Assembly (NCBI RefSeq): GCF_000235405.2
Contig: NC_017095.1
Span: 1,203,501-1,267,500 of the forward strand
DNA length: 64,000 nt
Origin: Fervidobacterium pennivorans DSM 9078
Lineage (GTDB): Bacteria; Thermotogota; Thermotogae; Thermotogales; Fervidobacteriaceae
Reading direction: 5' to 3'
Position numbers and translations under genes: made by a program. Under the pieces are notes generated by a model. The model did no database searches and had not been told where the DNA came from. It saw only the letters and a program-made list of their open reading frames with translations. Below, in pieces: positions 41,488 to 50,388 of this stretch. Numbering within the stretch: the stretch's first letter is position 1; every line of letters begins with the position of its first letter.

Positions 41488-42297
41488 TTACTTTTTACTT
41501 GTAAACATCGTAGAAACAAGGAAAGCAGTGAATAAGAAAAGCACAATCGTTGGGCCTGGTGGTAAATCAAAATAATAAGCAGATAAGAAACCAAAGAAGG
41601 AAAATACGGAGTTGAATACCATAGATTGAATAACTGCAGAAATAAGCGACCTTGCACGCCCCTTAGAAAAAGCTCCAGGAAGGACCAAAAAGGCACCCAT
41701 AACAATTACGCCTGCAAGTTTTAAAGCGGATACGACAACCGTTGAAACAAGCACGAGTACTAAAAGTCTAATTATGTGCGTTTTTATACCATAAAATTTT
41801 GCCATTGTTTCGTCAGCAAGCCAGTAAGCGATTTCATAATGTTTCAAGCTTAGCACAGCTATAGTAAGCGCAAGAACAAAAACCATAAAATAGATATCAT
41901 GGTTAGAAATAAGTAAGATATTTCCAAATAGATAAGACGTTACATCCACTGTGTAACGAGGGGATTTAGAAAAGAGTACAACACCAATGGACATAAATAC
42001 AGGTAATAACATCCCTATGGCCGTGCTTTCCGCAATCTTTGAGTCGTTACTTAATACATATACAAGGTATGCGAAAAACAATGTTGCCAGGACTGAACCA
42101 AGCAAAACGTTAAAATTAAATATAACAGCAAACGCCACACCAGCAAATATTGCGTGCGCCAGCCCATCGCCTATAAACTCCAATCTTTTGTAAACAATAA
42201 TAGGTGAAACCATACCTGTCACAAACGAGATTAACACATTTGCAATCAATGCATTTCTCAAGAATTCGTAATTCATCAAGTCAGTGATGAAAGTCAT
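41488..42297 (-). CDS. znuB: Metal ABC transporter permease (ZnuB/MntB type)
   Basis: A 269-residue membrane protein with eight or nine helices of the ABC-3 family: GMVSPIIVYKRLEFIGDGLAHA, the central AESTAIGMLLPVF and KLAGVIVMGAFLVLPGA. It transports Zn2+ or Mn2+ across the inner membrane together with the ATPase and binding protein encoded upstream. It starts 11 bases after the ATPase gene. Specificity is inferred from the histidine-rich binding protein and the Fur-family gene. Confidence 0.9.
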   Translation of the reverse strand: MTFITDLMNYEFLRNALIANVLISFVTGMVSPIIVYKRLEFIGDGLAHAIFAGVAFAVIFNFNVLLGSVLATLFFAYLVYVLSNDSKIAESTAIGMLLPVFMSIGVVLFSKSPRYTVDVTSYLFGNILLISNHDIYFMVFVLALTIAVLSLKHYEIAYWLADETMAKFYGIKTHIIRLLVLVLVSTVVVSALKLAGVIVMGAFLVLPGAFSKGRARSLISAVIQSMVFNSVFSFFGFLSAYYFDLPPGPTIVLFLFTAFLVSTMFTSKK

Positions 42298-42308
42298 CGT
42301 ATCACACC

Positions 42309-43070
42309 CTATTTATTTTCTTTGAGATTTGAGAGATCAGGATTTTCATGCGCGTGTTCTACTTCATAGTGTGAATGAGCCCTAATCCATATATCAAACT
42401 CACCAAATAACTTTTTAATATCTTCTGGACTAATTTCTCTTGTTGGTCCGTGACAGTGCAATGTCTTATTGAGACACATTACAGTTTTACATTTTTCGAA
42501 AACCATTCCAATATCGTGGCTCACCATTAATATCGTAATTCCCAGGTCTTCATTAAGTTCATAGAGAAGGTCGTAAAATCGTGCTTTTCCCATTTCATCC
42601 ACTCCAGATTCTGGTTCGTCGAGTATCACAATATCAGGTTTACCCACAATTGCCCTTGCCAATGATGCTCTTTGATACTGACCACCAGAGAGTGTTCCAA
42701 CAAGCCTTTTTCCGAAGCCTTCAAGTCCTACCTTGGTTAACACCTCGTCAACAATCGCTTTCCAATTTTTCTCTTTTCTAACAGGTAACCTCACGAAATC
42801 GTAGACGCTGATTGGAAACTCTCGGTTAAACGAAGAAAGTTGAGGAACATACCCTACTTTTCCCTTCAGTATAACTTCTCCTTCGTAGGGTATCATCCCA
42901 AGAATAGATCTAATAAGCGTAGACTTTCCGGCACCATTGGGTCCAATTATTCCCACAAAATCTTTTTTGTAGACTTTGAAATTTATATCCTTTAAAACCT
43001 CTATCTCACCGAACTTAACAGAAAGATTCTTTACAATTACCACAGGTTCGTCATTTAAACTACTTGCCAT
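42309..43070 (-). CDS. znuC: Metal ABC transporter ATPase (ZnuC/MntA type)
   Basis: A 253-residue ATPase with Walker A GPNGAGKST, signature LSGGQYQRASLARA, Walker B IVILDEPESGVD and H-loop MVSHDIGMV. The C-terminal HSHYEVEHAHENPD is histidine-rich, which may bind metal. The ATG at 43070 (behind GGAGGCAG) overlaps the binding-protein gene by 11 bases, so the two are translationally coupled. It powers uptake by the permease downstream. Confidence 0.92.
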   Translation of the reverse strand: MASSLNDEPVVIVKNLSVKFGEIEVLKDINFKVYKKDFVGIIGPNGAGKSTLIRSILGMIPYEGEVILKGKVGYVPQLSSFNREFPISVYDFVRLPVRKEKNWKAIVDEVLTKVGLEGFGKRLVGTLSGGQYQRASLARAIVGKPDIVILDEPESGVDEMGKARFYDLLYELNEDLGITILMVSHDIGMVFEKCKTVMCLNKTLHCHGPTREISPEDIKKLFGEFDIWIRAHSHYEVEHAHENPDLSNLKENK

Positions 43071-43908
43071 AAACTGCCTCCTTGATTGAGTTATAAGCAT
43101 TTTCAAACAAATCGGCTATGGTTTTTGCTTCTCTCCCAAGTGGGTCAAGAATCTTGTATTGCCTTTTCAATTCGCTTGAAACAACCTTTATCGCCTCAGT
43201 TCTGAACTGCGGACCTACAAATACTCCTATCAAATTACTCTTCTTTGCCAGTTCGATTATATTCTTTAAATGTCCTGCCGAAGGTTCTTTCCCATGTCCC
43301 TCTTGCAAAGCAAGGACTTGTATACCATATTTTTTAAACAAGTATACGTAAGAAGGATGCTCTAATATAACAACTGCACCTTTCTTATCCTTGAGGAGCT
43401 GATCAAATTTTTTAGAGACTTCCTTTAATGAGTTTATAATCATTTTCGCATTCTCTTCATAAACTTTTGCGTTTTGTCTATCCATTCTCACCAACTCGTC
43501 CCTTATCGCAGGAATGATGTAATTGGTCAAAAAGTCGATAGAAAGCCATACATGTGGATTATAAGTACCTTCTTCATGCTCATCCTCTTCTTCCAGCTCG
43601 ACCAAATACTTTGATGGTATTTTTTCACCAACAAAAAGCACTTTCTTATAATTCTTTAAATACGCATTATCAAGCCCCAGCCCATTCGCAACAATTAAGT
43701 CAGCCTTCGAGAGTGCTTTGACATCACTAATGGTTGGATTAAAAGTGTGAGGGTCACTCCCCGGTTTTATTAGCAAACTCACGGTTACTTTCTCACCTAC
43801 AATCTGTTTAACTATAAGGTAATACGGATTGATAGTAGTAACAATGTTCAGTCCAAACATCCAAGTAATGAATATGGAAACAATACTCACAGCTAACATC
43901 TTCCTCAT
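43060..43908 (-). CDS. znuA: Zinc/manganese ABC transporter substrate-binding protein (ZnuA type)
   Basis: A 282-residue cluster A-I solute-binding protein with an N-terminal signal (about 1-24), metal-ligand histidines in GSDPHTFNP and EGTYNPHVWLS, and an acidic/histidine loop EEEDEHEEG that is typical of zinc-binding ZnuA proteins. The C-terminal half includes ALQEGHGKEPSAGHLKN. It delivers metal to the permease. It starts 41 bases after the Fur-family gene and is transcribed with it. Confidence 0.92.
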   Translation of the reverse strand: MRKMLAVSIVSIFITWMFGLNIVTTINPYYLIVKQIVGEKVTVSLLIKPGSDPHTFNPTISDVKALSKADLIVANGLGLDNAYLKNYKKVLFVGEKIPSKYLVELEEEDEHEEGTYNPHVWLSIDFLTNYIIPAIRDELVRMDRQNAKVYEENAKMIINSLKEVSKKFDQLLKDKKGAVVILEHPSYVYLFKKYGIQVLALQEGHGKEPSAGHLKNIIELAKKSNLIGVFVGPQFRTEAIKVVSSELKRQYKILDPLGREAKTIADLFENAYNSIKEAVYGK

Positions 43909-43949
43909 TCTAACACCTCCACCTTAGATTACCTTTCCGATACTTTGAG

Positions 43950-44318
43950 TTACGATTTTTTCTTATGACAGTCTTCGCACAATCCACTAAATAAAACAAA
44001 ATGTTCTTGGATTTTGAATTTGAAGTGCTCGGAGAGATATTTTTCGTAATCATGCATATGACATTCATCAATTGGAAACAGTCTTCCACATTCGACACAC
44101 CTGAAAAAATGTCTGTGGACAGAAGATGAGTAATAGTATGTATAGTTGTCAAGTGAAAAACGTTTCAGATAACCAGTCTGATACAAATACTCAAGTGCGC
44201 GATATACTGTAGTCAAGCTCATATCTTTAAGTCGTTTGCTTACTTCATACGCGGTCAACGGTACCGGAGAATTTATTATCTCTTTATAAACCTGTTCTCT
44301 GTTTCTTGTCATGCGCAT
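43950..44318 (-). CDS. Fur-family metal regulator (probably Zur)
   Basis: A 122-residue Fur-superfamily repressor: a winged helix with LTAYEVSKRLKDMSLTTVYR, a dimerisation domain with the metal-binding HRHFFRCVECG and a second CxxC (CEDCHKKKS). The structural zinc site is complete. Its position as the first gene of a znuA-znuC-znuB operon suggests that it senses zinc, although Fur and Mur-type specificity cannot be excluded. The ATG at 44318 is preceded by GGAGGTATG. A palindrome at 44364-44378 just after the promoter is a likely self-binding site. Confidence 0.88.
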   Translation of the reverse strand: MRMTRNREQVYKEIINSPVPLTAYEVSKRLKDMSLTTVYRALEYLYQTGYLKRFSLDNYTYYYSSSVHRHFFRCVECGRLFPIDECHMHDYEKYLSEHFKFKIQEHFVLFSGLCEDCHKKKS

Positions 44319-44363
44319 CTGGCATACCTCCGATGACTTTTTGCAAGCCGTTGCATAATTTGC

Positions 44364-44378
44364 AAATGATTTTCATTT
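44364..44378. promoter_or_regulatory. Fur/Zur-type operator
   Basis: AAATGAT-T-TTCATTT: a 7-1-7 inverted repeat with one mismatch, resembling Fur/Zur boxes. It lies a few bases downstream of the -10 box, overlapping the likely start of transcription. A second palindrome TTGCATAATTTGCAA is at 44351-44365. Confidence 0.6.
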
Positions 44379-44386
44379 TCATCTAC

Positions 44387-44414
44387 AGTATATCACTCTT
44401 ACCAAGTCTGTCAA
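44387..44414 (-). promoter_or_regulatory. Promoter of the fur/znu operon
   Basis: TTGACA (44414-44409), 16-base spacer, TATACT (44392-44387) on the minus strand. Confidence 0.75.
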
Positions 44415-44521
44415 GTCTAATTCAACTTCAGCAGACCTATTTATTATGCCATGTGTTAATGCGTAGTTTCCTCATAAATAAATTGTTTTAGCACACATTT
44501 AAAAAATTACCGTCAAACCAC

Positions 44522-44550
44522 TTGACACTTAAAAACCCTTGTGGTATTAT
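44522..44550 (+). promoter_or_regulatory. Promoter of the tRNA-Lys-Leu-Gly cluster
   Basis: TTGACA (44522-44527), 17-base spacer, TATTAT (44545-44550). Confidence 0.85.
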
Positions 44551-44587
44551 GTTTATCGGCACGTCAAGTCAACGCTGCCGAAGAGGT

Positions 44588-44663
44588 GACCTGGTAGCTC
44601 AGCAGGTAGAGCACCTGACTTTTAATCAGGGGGTCGCGGGTTCGAATCCCGCCCGGGTCACCA
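44588..44663 (+). tRNA. tRNA-Lys (anticodon TTT)
   Basis: Cloverleaf with acceptor GACCTGG/CCGGGTC (one G-T pair), anticodon TTT in ACTTTTAAT, T-loop TTCGAAT and encoded CCA. Confidence 0.95.
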
Positions 44664-44672
44664 GAGAGAGGT

Positions 44673-44762
<90 letters not shown>

Positions 44763-44777
44763 GGGAAAGGTTACCGA

Positions 44778-44852
44778 GCGGGTGTAGCTCAGCGGTAGAG
44801 CACTTGCTTGCCAAGCAAGGGGTCGCGGGTTCGAAACCCGTCACCCGCTCCA
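44778..44852 (+). tRNA. tRNA-Gly (anticodon GCC)
   Basis: 75-nt tRNA with acceptor GCGGGTG/CACCCGC, anticodon GCC in TTGCCAA, encoded CCA. Confidence 0.95.
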
Positions 44853-44866
44853 GAACTCGATAGGTG

Positions 44867-44890
44867 CGAGCGCACAAGCGCTCGTTTTTT
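44867..44890 (+). terminator. Terminator of the tRNA-Lys-Leu-Gly cluster
   Basis: 7-bp stem CGAGCGC/GCGCTCG (44867-44873 with 44878-44884), ACAA loop, six T. Confidence 0.85.
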
Positions 44891-44946
44891 ATCGGAAAAA
44901 TCGATGCCTGACTGTTTGACTTGTAAGTAAAAAACAAGAAGGGTTC

Positions 44947-44975
44947 TTGACGAAAGTTGGCTTGTGTGGTATAAT
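44947..44975 (+). promoter_or_regulatory. Promoter of tRNA-Leu(GAG)
   Basis: TTGACG (44947-44952), 17-base spacer, TATAAT (44970-44975). Confidence 0.85.
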
Positions 44976-45005
44976 ATATAGCGAAAATAACAAAGAAAAG
45001 TTTAT

Positions 45006-45093
45006 GCCGAGGTGGCGGAATTGGCAGACGCACATGGTTGAGGGCCATGCGGTCATTGGGACCGTGCGGGTTCAAATCCCGCCCTCGGCACCA
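45006..45093 (+). tRNA. tRNA-Leu (anticodon GAG)
   Basis: 88-nt type II tRNA with acceptor GCCGAGG/CCTCGGC, anticodon GAG in TTGAGGG, encoded CCA. Confidence 0.95.
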
Positions 45094-45106
45094 AAAAATG
45101 ATGAAA

Positions 45107-45132
45107 GCGCCCTTTAAAGGGCGTTGTTTTTT
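45107..45132 (+). terminator. Terminator after tRNA-Leu(GAG)
   Basis: Palindromic CGCCCTTTAAAGGGCG (45108-45123) followed by TTGTTTTTT. Confidence 0.75.
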
Positions 45133-45220
45133 CGATAGTGCAAAATCAAATAATTTTGAACGAAATTGAAACAAGGTAAGTCTAAATATATGGAAAATAA
45201 AGGATTGTTCTGAAAACAAA

Positions 45221-45580
45221 GGGGGCGAACGGTCTCGACGGGGGTAAGCCCTCTTTGGAAGCGAGCCGAGGTTGCCTGCCGTCCTCGTAAAAAAACGGCA
45301 GGGAAAAGATAAGTGCCAACGAATACGTTCCTCTCGCTGCCTAATTAACAGGTAGCCGTCCTCTACGAGGTTTGGCCAGCGCCTCGTAGTTGGGCGTGAC
45401 CCAGCTGGCCAGGTAGCTCAGATGCGCCTCACGTCTGAAGCTACCTTACTTAGTGAGGCTGGTCAGTCAGTAGCCTGTCTGTGGGCGACTGACTGACGAG
45501 AACCAAAACACAGACTGCGCTCGGAGATGCCAAAGAGGGTTTACTTTCGGACGCGGGTTCGATTCCCGCCGCCTCCACCA
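45221..45580 (+). ncRNA. ssrA: Transfer-messenger RNA (tmRNA)
   Basis: The 5' end GGGGGCGAACGGTCTCGACG and the 3' end with TTCGATTCCCGCC and CCTCCACCA pair to form the tRNA-like domain. The tag reading frame begins at GCC 45315 and encodes ANEYVPLAA before TAA at 45342-45344, followed by pseudoknot-like GC-rich repeats. It rescues stalled ribosomes and marks incomplete proteins for degradation. The encoded tag is of normal length and ends in the usual Ala-Ala. A clear promoter was not found in 45133-45220. Confidence 0.95.
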
Positions 45581-45601
45581 GATGTAAATATATACAATAT
45601 A

Positions 45602-45634
45602 CAAAAAAGCCCTGAGGAAAATCAGGGCTTTTTT
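45602..45634. terminator. Bidirectional terminator after tmRNA
   Basis: Stem AAAAGCCCTGA/TCAGGGCTTTT with A and T runs on either side. It also serves the convergent aldo/keto reductase gene. Confidence 0.85.
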
Positions 45635-45654
45635 AAATGCATTTGAAAATTTCT

Positions 45655-46584
45655 CTACCATGGTAAGTTGAGAGGTTTGATTTCCTCTTCATACAATCTT
45701 TCTAATTCTCGCTTCAGTTCATCGCTTAGTTCAAATTCAGAAGCTTTGATATTGGATTCAAGTTGTTCAAGATTTTTAACACCGGTTATAACAGTCGTTA
45801 CAGCATCAAAGCTTAGGATAAACCCGATAGCGTATTTAACTAAGTCCTCATCTTTAACAATAGTTTTTATTTTGTCAACTATCATTGCTCTCTTTAAAAT
45901 CACATCTTGACTCCAGCGTGCACGTATACCTTCGAATTTACTGTTTGCGTTGTATTTGCCTGTCAACCAACCAGAATCCAAAGGCACTTTGATTGCTAAG
46001 AGAATTCCTCTTTCCTTGACTTTGTCGAAGAGATATTTCGGTGATTGGTGAATTATATTGAAAAGAATTTCAATAACATCAACATCCCAGTTGTTCAAAA
46101 CTAACTCAAGTTCTTCAAGAGTGTCTATACTCACTCCGTAACCGCGTATTTTTCCCATGCGTTTAATCTTTTTAAATTCTTCTTCGTGATTTGTTTTTCC
46201 TTCCAGGATTTCTCGAGGTGGATTGTGAAGAATCACACTATCGATATATGTTGTCTGGAGTCTTTTCAAACTCTCGTTTATCGACCTTTCTATCGCCTCT
46301 TCACTAAAATCTGTTTCACCCAAGTGATTGTGACCGAATTTTGTGTTGATGAACACATTCTCCCGAACATCTTTTAAAGCTTCACCTATGATTCTTTCGC
46401 TTAAGCCATTGGAGTAACCTGGCGCTGTATCAAAAAAGTTGATACCCATTTCATATGCTGCTCTGACGAGTTTAACGCCCTCCTCGTAGGTCATAGCCCC
46501 CCAAAGGGGATTAGCTAACTGCCAGCCACCAAATCCTATTTCACTTATATAAACATTGAACCTTTTTACGTATCTTTTGTTCAT
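45655..46584 (-). CDS. Aldo/keto reductase
   Basis: A 309-residue TIM-barrel oxidoreductase with the AKR catalytic tetrad: Asp52 and Tyr57 (NFFDTAPGYSNG), Lys82 (INTKFG) and His120 (SVILHNPP). It uses NAD(P)H to reduce aldehydes or ketones; the substrate is not identifiable. It has its own promoter with a small palindrome lying over the -10 region, so it may be regulated. It is convergent with tmRNA and divergent from the radical SAM gene. Confidence 0.9.
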   Translation of the reverse strand: MNKRYVKRFNVYISEIGFGGWQLANPLWGAMTYEEGVKLVRAAYEMGINFFDTAPGYSNGLSERIIGEALKDVRENVFINTKFGHNHLGETDFSEEAIERSINESLKRLQTTYIDSVILHNPPREILEGKTNHEEEFKKIKRMGKIRGYGVSIDTLEELELVLNNWDVDVIEILFNIIHQSPKYLFDKVKERGILLAIKVPLDSGWLTGKYNANSKFEGIRARWSQDVILKRAMIVDKIKTIVKDEDLVKYAIGFILSFDAVTTVITGVKNLEQLESNIKASEFELSDELKRELERLYEEEIKPLNLPW

Positions 46585-46622
46585 AAACTAACACCTCCGT
46601 AATAGAACTTTGTTATTCATAT

Positions 46623-46651
46623 ATGATATCGCCATATCAACTCTCTGTCAA
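46623..46651 (-). promoter_or_regulatory. Promoter of the aldo/keto reductase with overlapping palindrome
   Basis: TTGACA (46651-46646), 17-base spacer, TATCAT (46628-46623). TGATAT-CGCC-ATATCA (46624-46639) lies across the -10 box and could be a repressor site. Confidence 0.65.
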
Positions 46652-46745
46652 TGAATTGTAATCATAATTAGCTTGTTGAAAATTGTCTGATTTGCTAAAA
46701 TGGGATTTAGAGAGTCAATAAAATCTTTCCGAAAGGGGGCTCTAT

Positions 46746-47690
46746 ATGACTCGAGAAAGGCCACACAACATAGAATTTGAAATTACAACAGCCTGTAATT
46801 ATCAATGTATCCACTGCTATTGCAACGCTGGTCCAAAGTCAAAGAATGAACTTTCGACAGAGCGGGTAAAGAGCGTTATAGACCAGCTTGTTGAAGCTAA
46901 TACAGAACTACTTGATATTGTTGGTGGGGAACCACTTGTTCGTTCGGATATCTACGAAATACTTTCATATGGCTGTGAAAAAGGGTTACAAATGATGATG
47001 AACACCAACGCTTCGCTGGTAACAAAACAAGTAGCAAGAAAGCTTAAAGAAGCTTGTCCAAACTTGCTAATCGGTGTCTCACTCGATGGTCCAACACCAG
47101 AAATCCATGAAAAAATTCGTGGAAGGGGAACTTTTGACAAGACGATGAATGGAATGGTAAATTTGCTCAACGAAGGTTTTGATGTTACTATTCTCTTCGT
47201 TGTAAATGCCTTGAACTATAAATACATCGATGACATGCTCAAACTTGCAGAAAGCCTGGGAACACACTTATACGTTGACCGCTTCGTCCCTGTTGGGAGA
47301 GGACTTTTGCACAAAGATTTGTTGATGCCAACAAAGGAACAAATTCAATATGTTGCCAAAAAGCTGGAAGAATATAACGGAGGTGTACAGTTATTTGTCG
47401 AGGAGAATATCTTTGGTGGAGAATGCTCTGCAGGAAAAACACATGCGTCTATCTTAGTTGATGGAACCGTTGTCCCATGTGGTCATTTTAGATACAGCCC
47501 AGAATTCTATATGGGGAACATAAATGAAAAACCATTTAAAGAGATTTGGTACAGCTATGACCAACAAAGTATTGTTCCAAAACAGTGCTCAACCTGTCCA
47601 CTCTACAAAGTAAGCTGTCATGGAGGCTGTTTTGCATATTCGCATTTAATCTATCAAACCAGTGATTTGCTTGTTTGTAAAGTATTGTGA
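46746..47690 (+). CDS. Radical SAM protein with SPASM-like C-terminus
   Basis: A 314-residue radical SAM enzyme. The SAM cluster is Cys17, Cys21 and Cys24 (ACNYQCIHCYC). Near the C-terminus, VPCGHF, the CSTCPLYKVSCHGGC pattern and a last Cys give the auxiliary-cluster cysteines of a SPASM/twitch domain. Such proteins often modify peptides or make cofactors (for example haem d1 or PQQ-type pathways). The short distance to the ClC gene (31 bases) suggests co-transcription. No precursor peptide was identified nearby, so a substrate cannot be proposed. Start ATG has GAAAGGGGG upstream. Confidence 0.8.
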   Translation: MTRERPHNIEFEITTACNYQCIHCYCNAGPKSKNELSTERVKSVIDQLVEANTELLDIVGGEPLVRSDIYEILSYGCEKGLQMMMNTNASLVTKQVARKLKEACPNLLIGVSLDGPTPEIHEKIRGRGTFDKTMNGMVNLLNEGFDVTILFVVNALNYKYIDDMLKLAESLGTHLYVDRFVPVGRGLLHKDLLMPTKEQIQYVAKKLEEYNGGVQLFVEENIFGGECSAGKTHASILVDGTVVPCGHFRYSPEFYMGNINEKPFKEIWYSYDQQSIVPKQCSTCPLYKVSCHGGCFAYSHLIYQTSDLLVCKVL

Positions 47691-47721
47691 ATTATCCCGA
47701 AAGCAAGGGTGATTAGAACTT

Positions 47722-49338
47722 ATGGATAACCACAATAAAGGACTAAAACCTCACAGAGAATCTATAACAGAAGTGTTTCTTGGACTTAGTTTAACGAAAA
47801 ATAAACTTGTCTTTAAAGGTGCAATTGTTGGATTTCTTAGCGGACTGGTCGTAATATCTTACAGACTAGGAATACATAATGCTGATATTTTACGAGAAAA
47901 TATCCGTAAATTGGCGTTATACGAACCGAAGTTTTTGATTTTAATCTTTGGAATCTTCATTGTTAACTCTTTCGTCATCACTAAACTTGTGAAATCAGAG
48001 CCAATGATCAGTGGCAGTGGTATCCCTCAAATAAGGGGAAAAATACTAAGACAATTTGACTATAACCCTTTTAGCGTGCTTTTTAAAAAGTTTTTAGGTG
48101 GAATCTTAGCTATATTGAATGGTTTTTCATTAGGTCGAGAGGGTCCATCTATACAACTAGGTGGAACGATAGGATTGGCAGTTAGTAAACTATGGAAAGC
48201 AAACAAAATAGAAGAAAAGTACTTAATAACTGCGGGTGCAAGTGCAGGATTAGCTGCTGCTTTCAATGCACCATTAGCTGGAGTTGTATTTGCACTAGAA
48301 GAGTTACATAAGAGCTTTTCTTCATCTGTTTTAATAGTTTCTATGGTTGCTGCAATTGTTGCAGACTTTGTTTCAAAAATCATATTTGGACTGAATCCTG
48401 CTCTTTCATTTACATTAATCCAACCAATTGAGCTTAGGCACTACTTACTATTACTGTTACTCGGCGCGTTGACAGGTATATTCGGAGTCATTTTCAATCG
48501 AACACTTCTCAAATTTTCCGCCTTGTTTGATACTATTAGATTGAAAGTGTTCCTTGTTTCACTGTTATGTATTTTTCTGCTTTTTTGGTTTCCGGAAGTA
48601 TTAAGTGGTGGACATGAACTCATTTTAGAAATATATTATGAAAGAAAAACGATAGGAATGTTATTGGTTCTACTGATTTTTAAATTCCTACTTACAGTAC
48701 TAAGCTATGCTACTTCGGCACCTGGTGGTATTTTTCTTCCAATCTTGGCAATTGGGGCACTTTTTGGAGATATGGTTTATAACATGTTAACTGCTATTTC
48801 ATCACTACCGGGGTATAAAGCAAATTTTATAGTCCTTGGTATGGTTGGATACTTTACTTCAGTTGTAAGGGCACCTATTACAGGTATAGTATTAATAACG
48901 GAAATGGTTGGCTCTTTTAACCATATTTTGGAGCTGTCTGTTGTAGCATTTAGTTCGTATTTCACAGCTGAATTAATGCGTGAGGAACCAATATACGAAT
49001 CACTGTTGAAAAGAATGCTAATGAAAAAGGCAAAGACAGAAAAACATGAAGAATCTCCAGAACATGATTACTATTTAGACGAGAAAACTTTGATAGAAAT
49101 ACCCATAAACACGGGTTCTGAACTGGATGGCGTTATGATTAAAGACTTTCCCTGGCCTAAGGGTTGCTTGGTAGTGTTAGTAAAGAGAGGAAGTGCAGAA
49201 ATCATTCCTAACGGCAAACTAATACTGCAAGGCGGTGACATATTAACAGTCCTCTGCTCTAAAAAACAGGCTGTAGAATGCAAAATGTATCTTATTTCAA
49301 AAGCAACAAATGAAAGGTCGTTCAATAAACCAAATTGA
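47722..49338 (+). CDS. ClC-family chloride channel/antiporter with TrkA-C domain
   Basis: A 538-residue membrane protein with about ten helices and the ClC filter motifs GSGIPQI, GREGPSIQ (with the gating glutamate) and GGIFLPILAIGALFG. The C-terminal 90 residues form a TrkA-C-like domain (IPINTGSELDGVMIKDFPWP with GGDILTVLC), which usually binds a small ligand and regulates the channel. ClC proteins move Cl- or exchange it for protons. The start ATG follows AAGGGTGAT. It shares a bidirectional terminator with the convergent por operon. Confidence 0.92.
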   Translation: MDNHNKGLKPHRESITEVFLGLSLTKNKLVFKGAIVGFLSGLVVISYRLGIHNADILRENIRKLALYEPKFLILIFGIFIVNSFVITKLVKSEPMISGSGIPQIRGKILRQFDYNPFSVLFKKFLGGILAILNGFSLGREGPSIQLGGTIGLAVSKLWKANKIEEKYLITAGASAGLAAAFNAPLAGVVFALEELHKSFSSSVLIVSMVAAIVADFVSKIIFGLNPALSFTLIQPIELRHYLLLLLLGALTGIFGVIFNRTLLKFSALFDTIRLKVFLVSLLCIFLLFWFPEVLSGGHELILEIYYERKTIGMLLVLLIFKFLLTVLSYATSAPGGIFLPILAIGALFGDMVYNMLTAISSLPGYKANFIVLGMVGYFTSVVRAPITGIVLITEMVGSFNHILELSVVAFSSYFTAELMREEPIYESLLKRMLMKKAKTEKHEESPEHDYYLDEKTLIEIPINTGSELDGVMIKDFPWPKGCLVVLVKRGSAEIIPNGKLILQGGDILTVLCSKKQAVECKMYLISKATNERSFNKPN

Positions 49339-49367
49339 ATACGCTGAATATATAGATAATTAAATGC

Positions 49368-49396
49368 AAAGGCTCCGGAAAATCCGGAGCCTTTTT
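49368..49396. terminator. Bidirectional terminator between ClC gene and por operon
   Basis: 12-bp stem AAAGGCTCCGGA/TCCGGAGCCTTT (49368-49379 with 49383-49394), AAA loop, T-run. Confidence 0.85.
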
Positions 49397-49400
49397 GTTA

Positions 49401-50375
49401 TTATCTGATTGGTTTGTCTTTCGTTGCCTCTTCTAGTGTCAGGAGTCTTTCGTACCTTCTATTTACGTATTCTTGTAACTCATCTATTATCTCTTGTGCA
49501 TCTGGTCTTGAAAGTAGAGGTTTGAACCTTCCCTGAGCTTTTATGTATTCTGCTATTGGTTTTGGATTTGTGATTTTCTTTGTTACACGATAGACTCCTC
49601 TTTCAACTTCGTAAAGTGGCCAGTATAGTGTTTCTATTGCTAGTTTGCTAATTTCAACTGACTTATCATCGCTAACTCTCCAAAACCTAACACACGGTGA
49701 GTATGCAGCTATGAACGATGGTCCATCAAATTCAAGTGCTTTTTCTATTTTCTTCATGAAATCCATCGGTTCTGCTATGGAAACTGTCGCAACATAGACA
49801 TTCTCGTGTGCTGCCATTATCTCAACAAGGTTCTTTTTGAGTTGTACTTTTCCAGGGAGTTTTTTTCCAACGGGAGCTGTTGTTGTGTCTGAACCTGGGG
49901 GTGTTGCACCTGACCTCTGATTACCTGTATTCATGTATCCTTCGTTATCGTAGACGATGTATATGAATTTGTGACCTCGTTCAATTGCTCCAGAGAGTGA
50001 TTGCAATCCTATATCGTATGTTCCACCGTCTCCACCGAATGCAAAGAATGCATATTTCTTATCTTTATCAATTTCTCCCTTTTTCACAAGCGCTCTGTAA
50101 GCCGTTTCTACTCCGCTTATTGTTGCAGCAACGTTTTCAAATGCGTTGTGAATGTATGGAACATTCCAAGATGTGTAAGGATAAATGGTTGTAGAAACTT
50201 CCAAACAGCCAGTTGCAAGGCCAACAACGGGTTCGTATCCTTTAGCTATTGCTGTCATAAGGGCAAATCTCACAACGTTTGGAGCCGCACATCCCGGACA
50301 CATTCTGTGTCCCTGTGTCATCCCAGGATTTTTATCGTGGAACAACTTTGCGAGTTCTATAGCGTTAAGTGGCAT
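49401..50375 (-). CDS. porB: Pyruvate:ferredoxin oxidoreductase beta subunit
   Basis: A 324-residue thiamine-diphosphate subunit with the cluster motif HRMCPGCAAPN and the TPP site GDGGTYDIGLQSLSGAIERG followed by NEGYMNTG. With porG, porD and porA it converts pyruvate and CoA to acetyl-CoA, CO2 and reduced ferredoxin. It is the last gene of the porG-D-A-B operon, 13 bases after porA. Length and motifs agree with Thermotoga PorB. Confidence 0.96.
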   Translation of the reverse strand: MPLNAIELAKLFHDKNPGMTQGHRMCPGCAAPNVVRFALMTAIAKGYEPVVGLATGCLEVSTTIYPYTSWNVPYIHNAFENVAATISGVETAYRALVKKGEIDKDKKYAFFAFGGDGGTYDIGLQSLSGAIERGHKFIYIVYDNEGYMNTGNQRSGATPPGSDTTTAPVGKKLPGKVQLKKNLVEIMAAHENVYVATVSIAEPMDFMKKIEKALEFDGPSFIAAYSPCVRFWRVSDDKSVEISKLAIETLYWPLYEVERGVYRVTKKITNPKPIAEYIKAQGRFKPLLSRPDAQEIIDELQEYVNRRYERLLTLEEATKDKPIR

Positions 50376-50388
50376 TTATTACACCTCC

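Noticed and set aside
45467-45661. A minus-strand ORF inside tmRNA
   Set aside because: It overlaps the 3' half of the tmRNA and its terminator; no coding signal.
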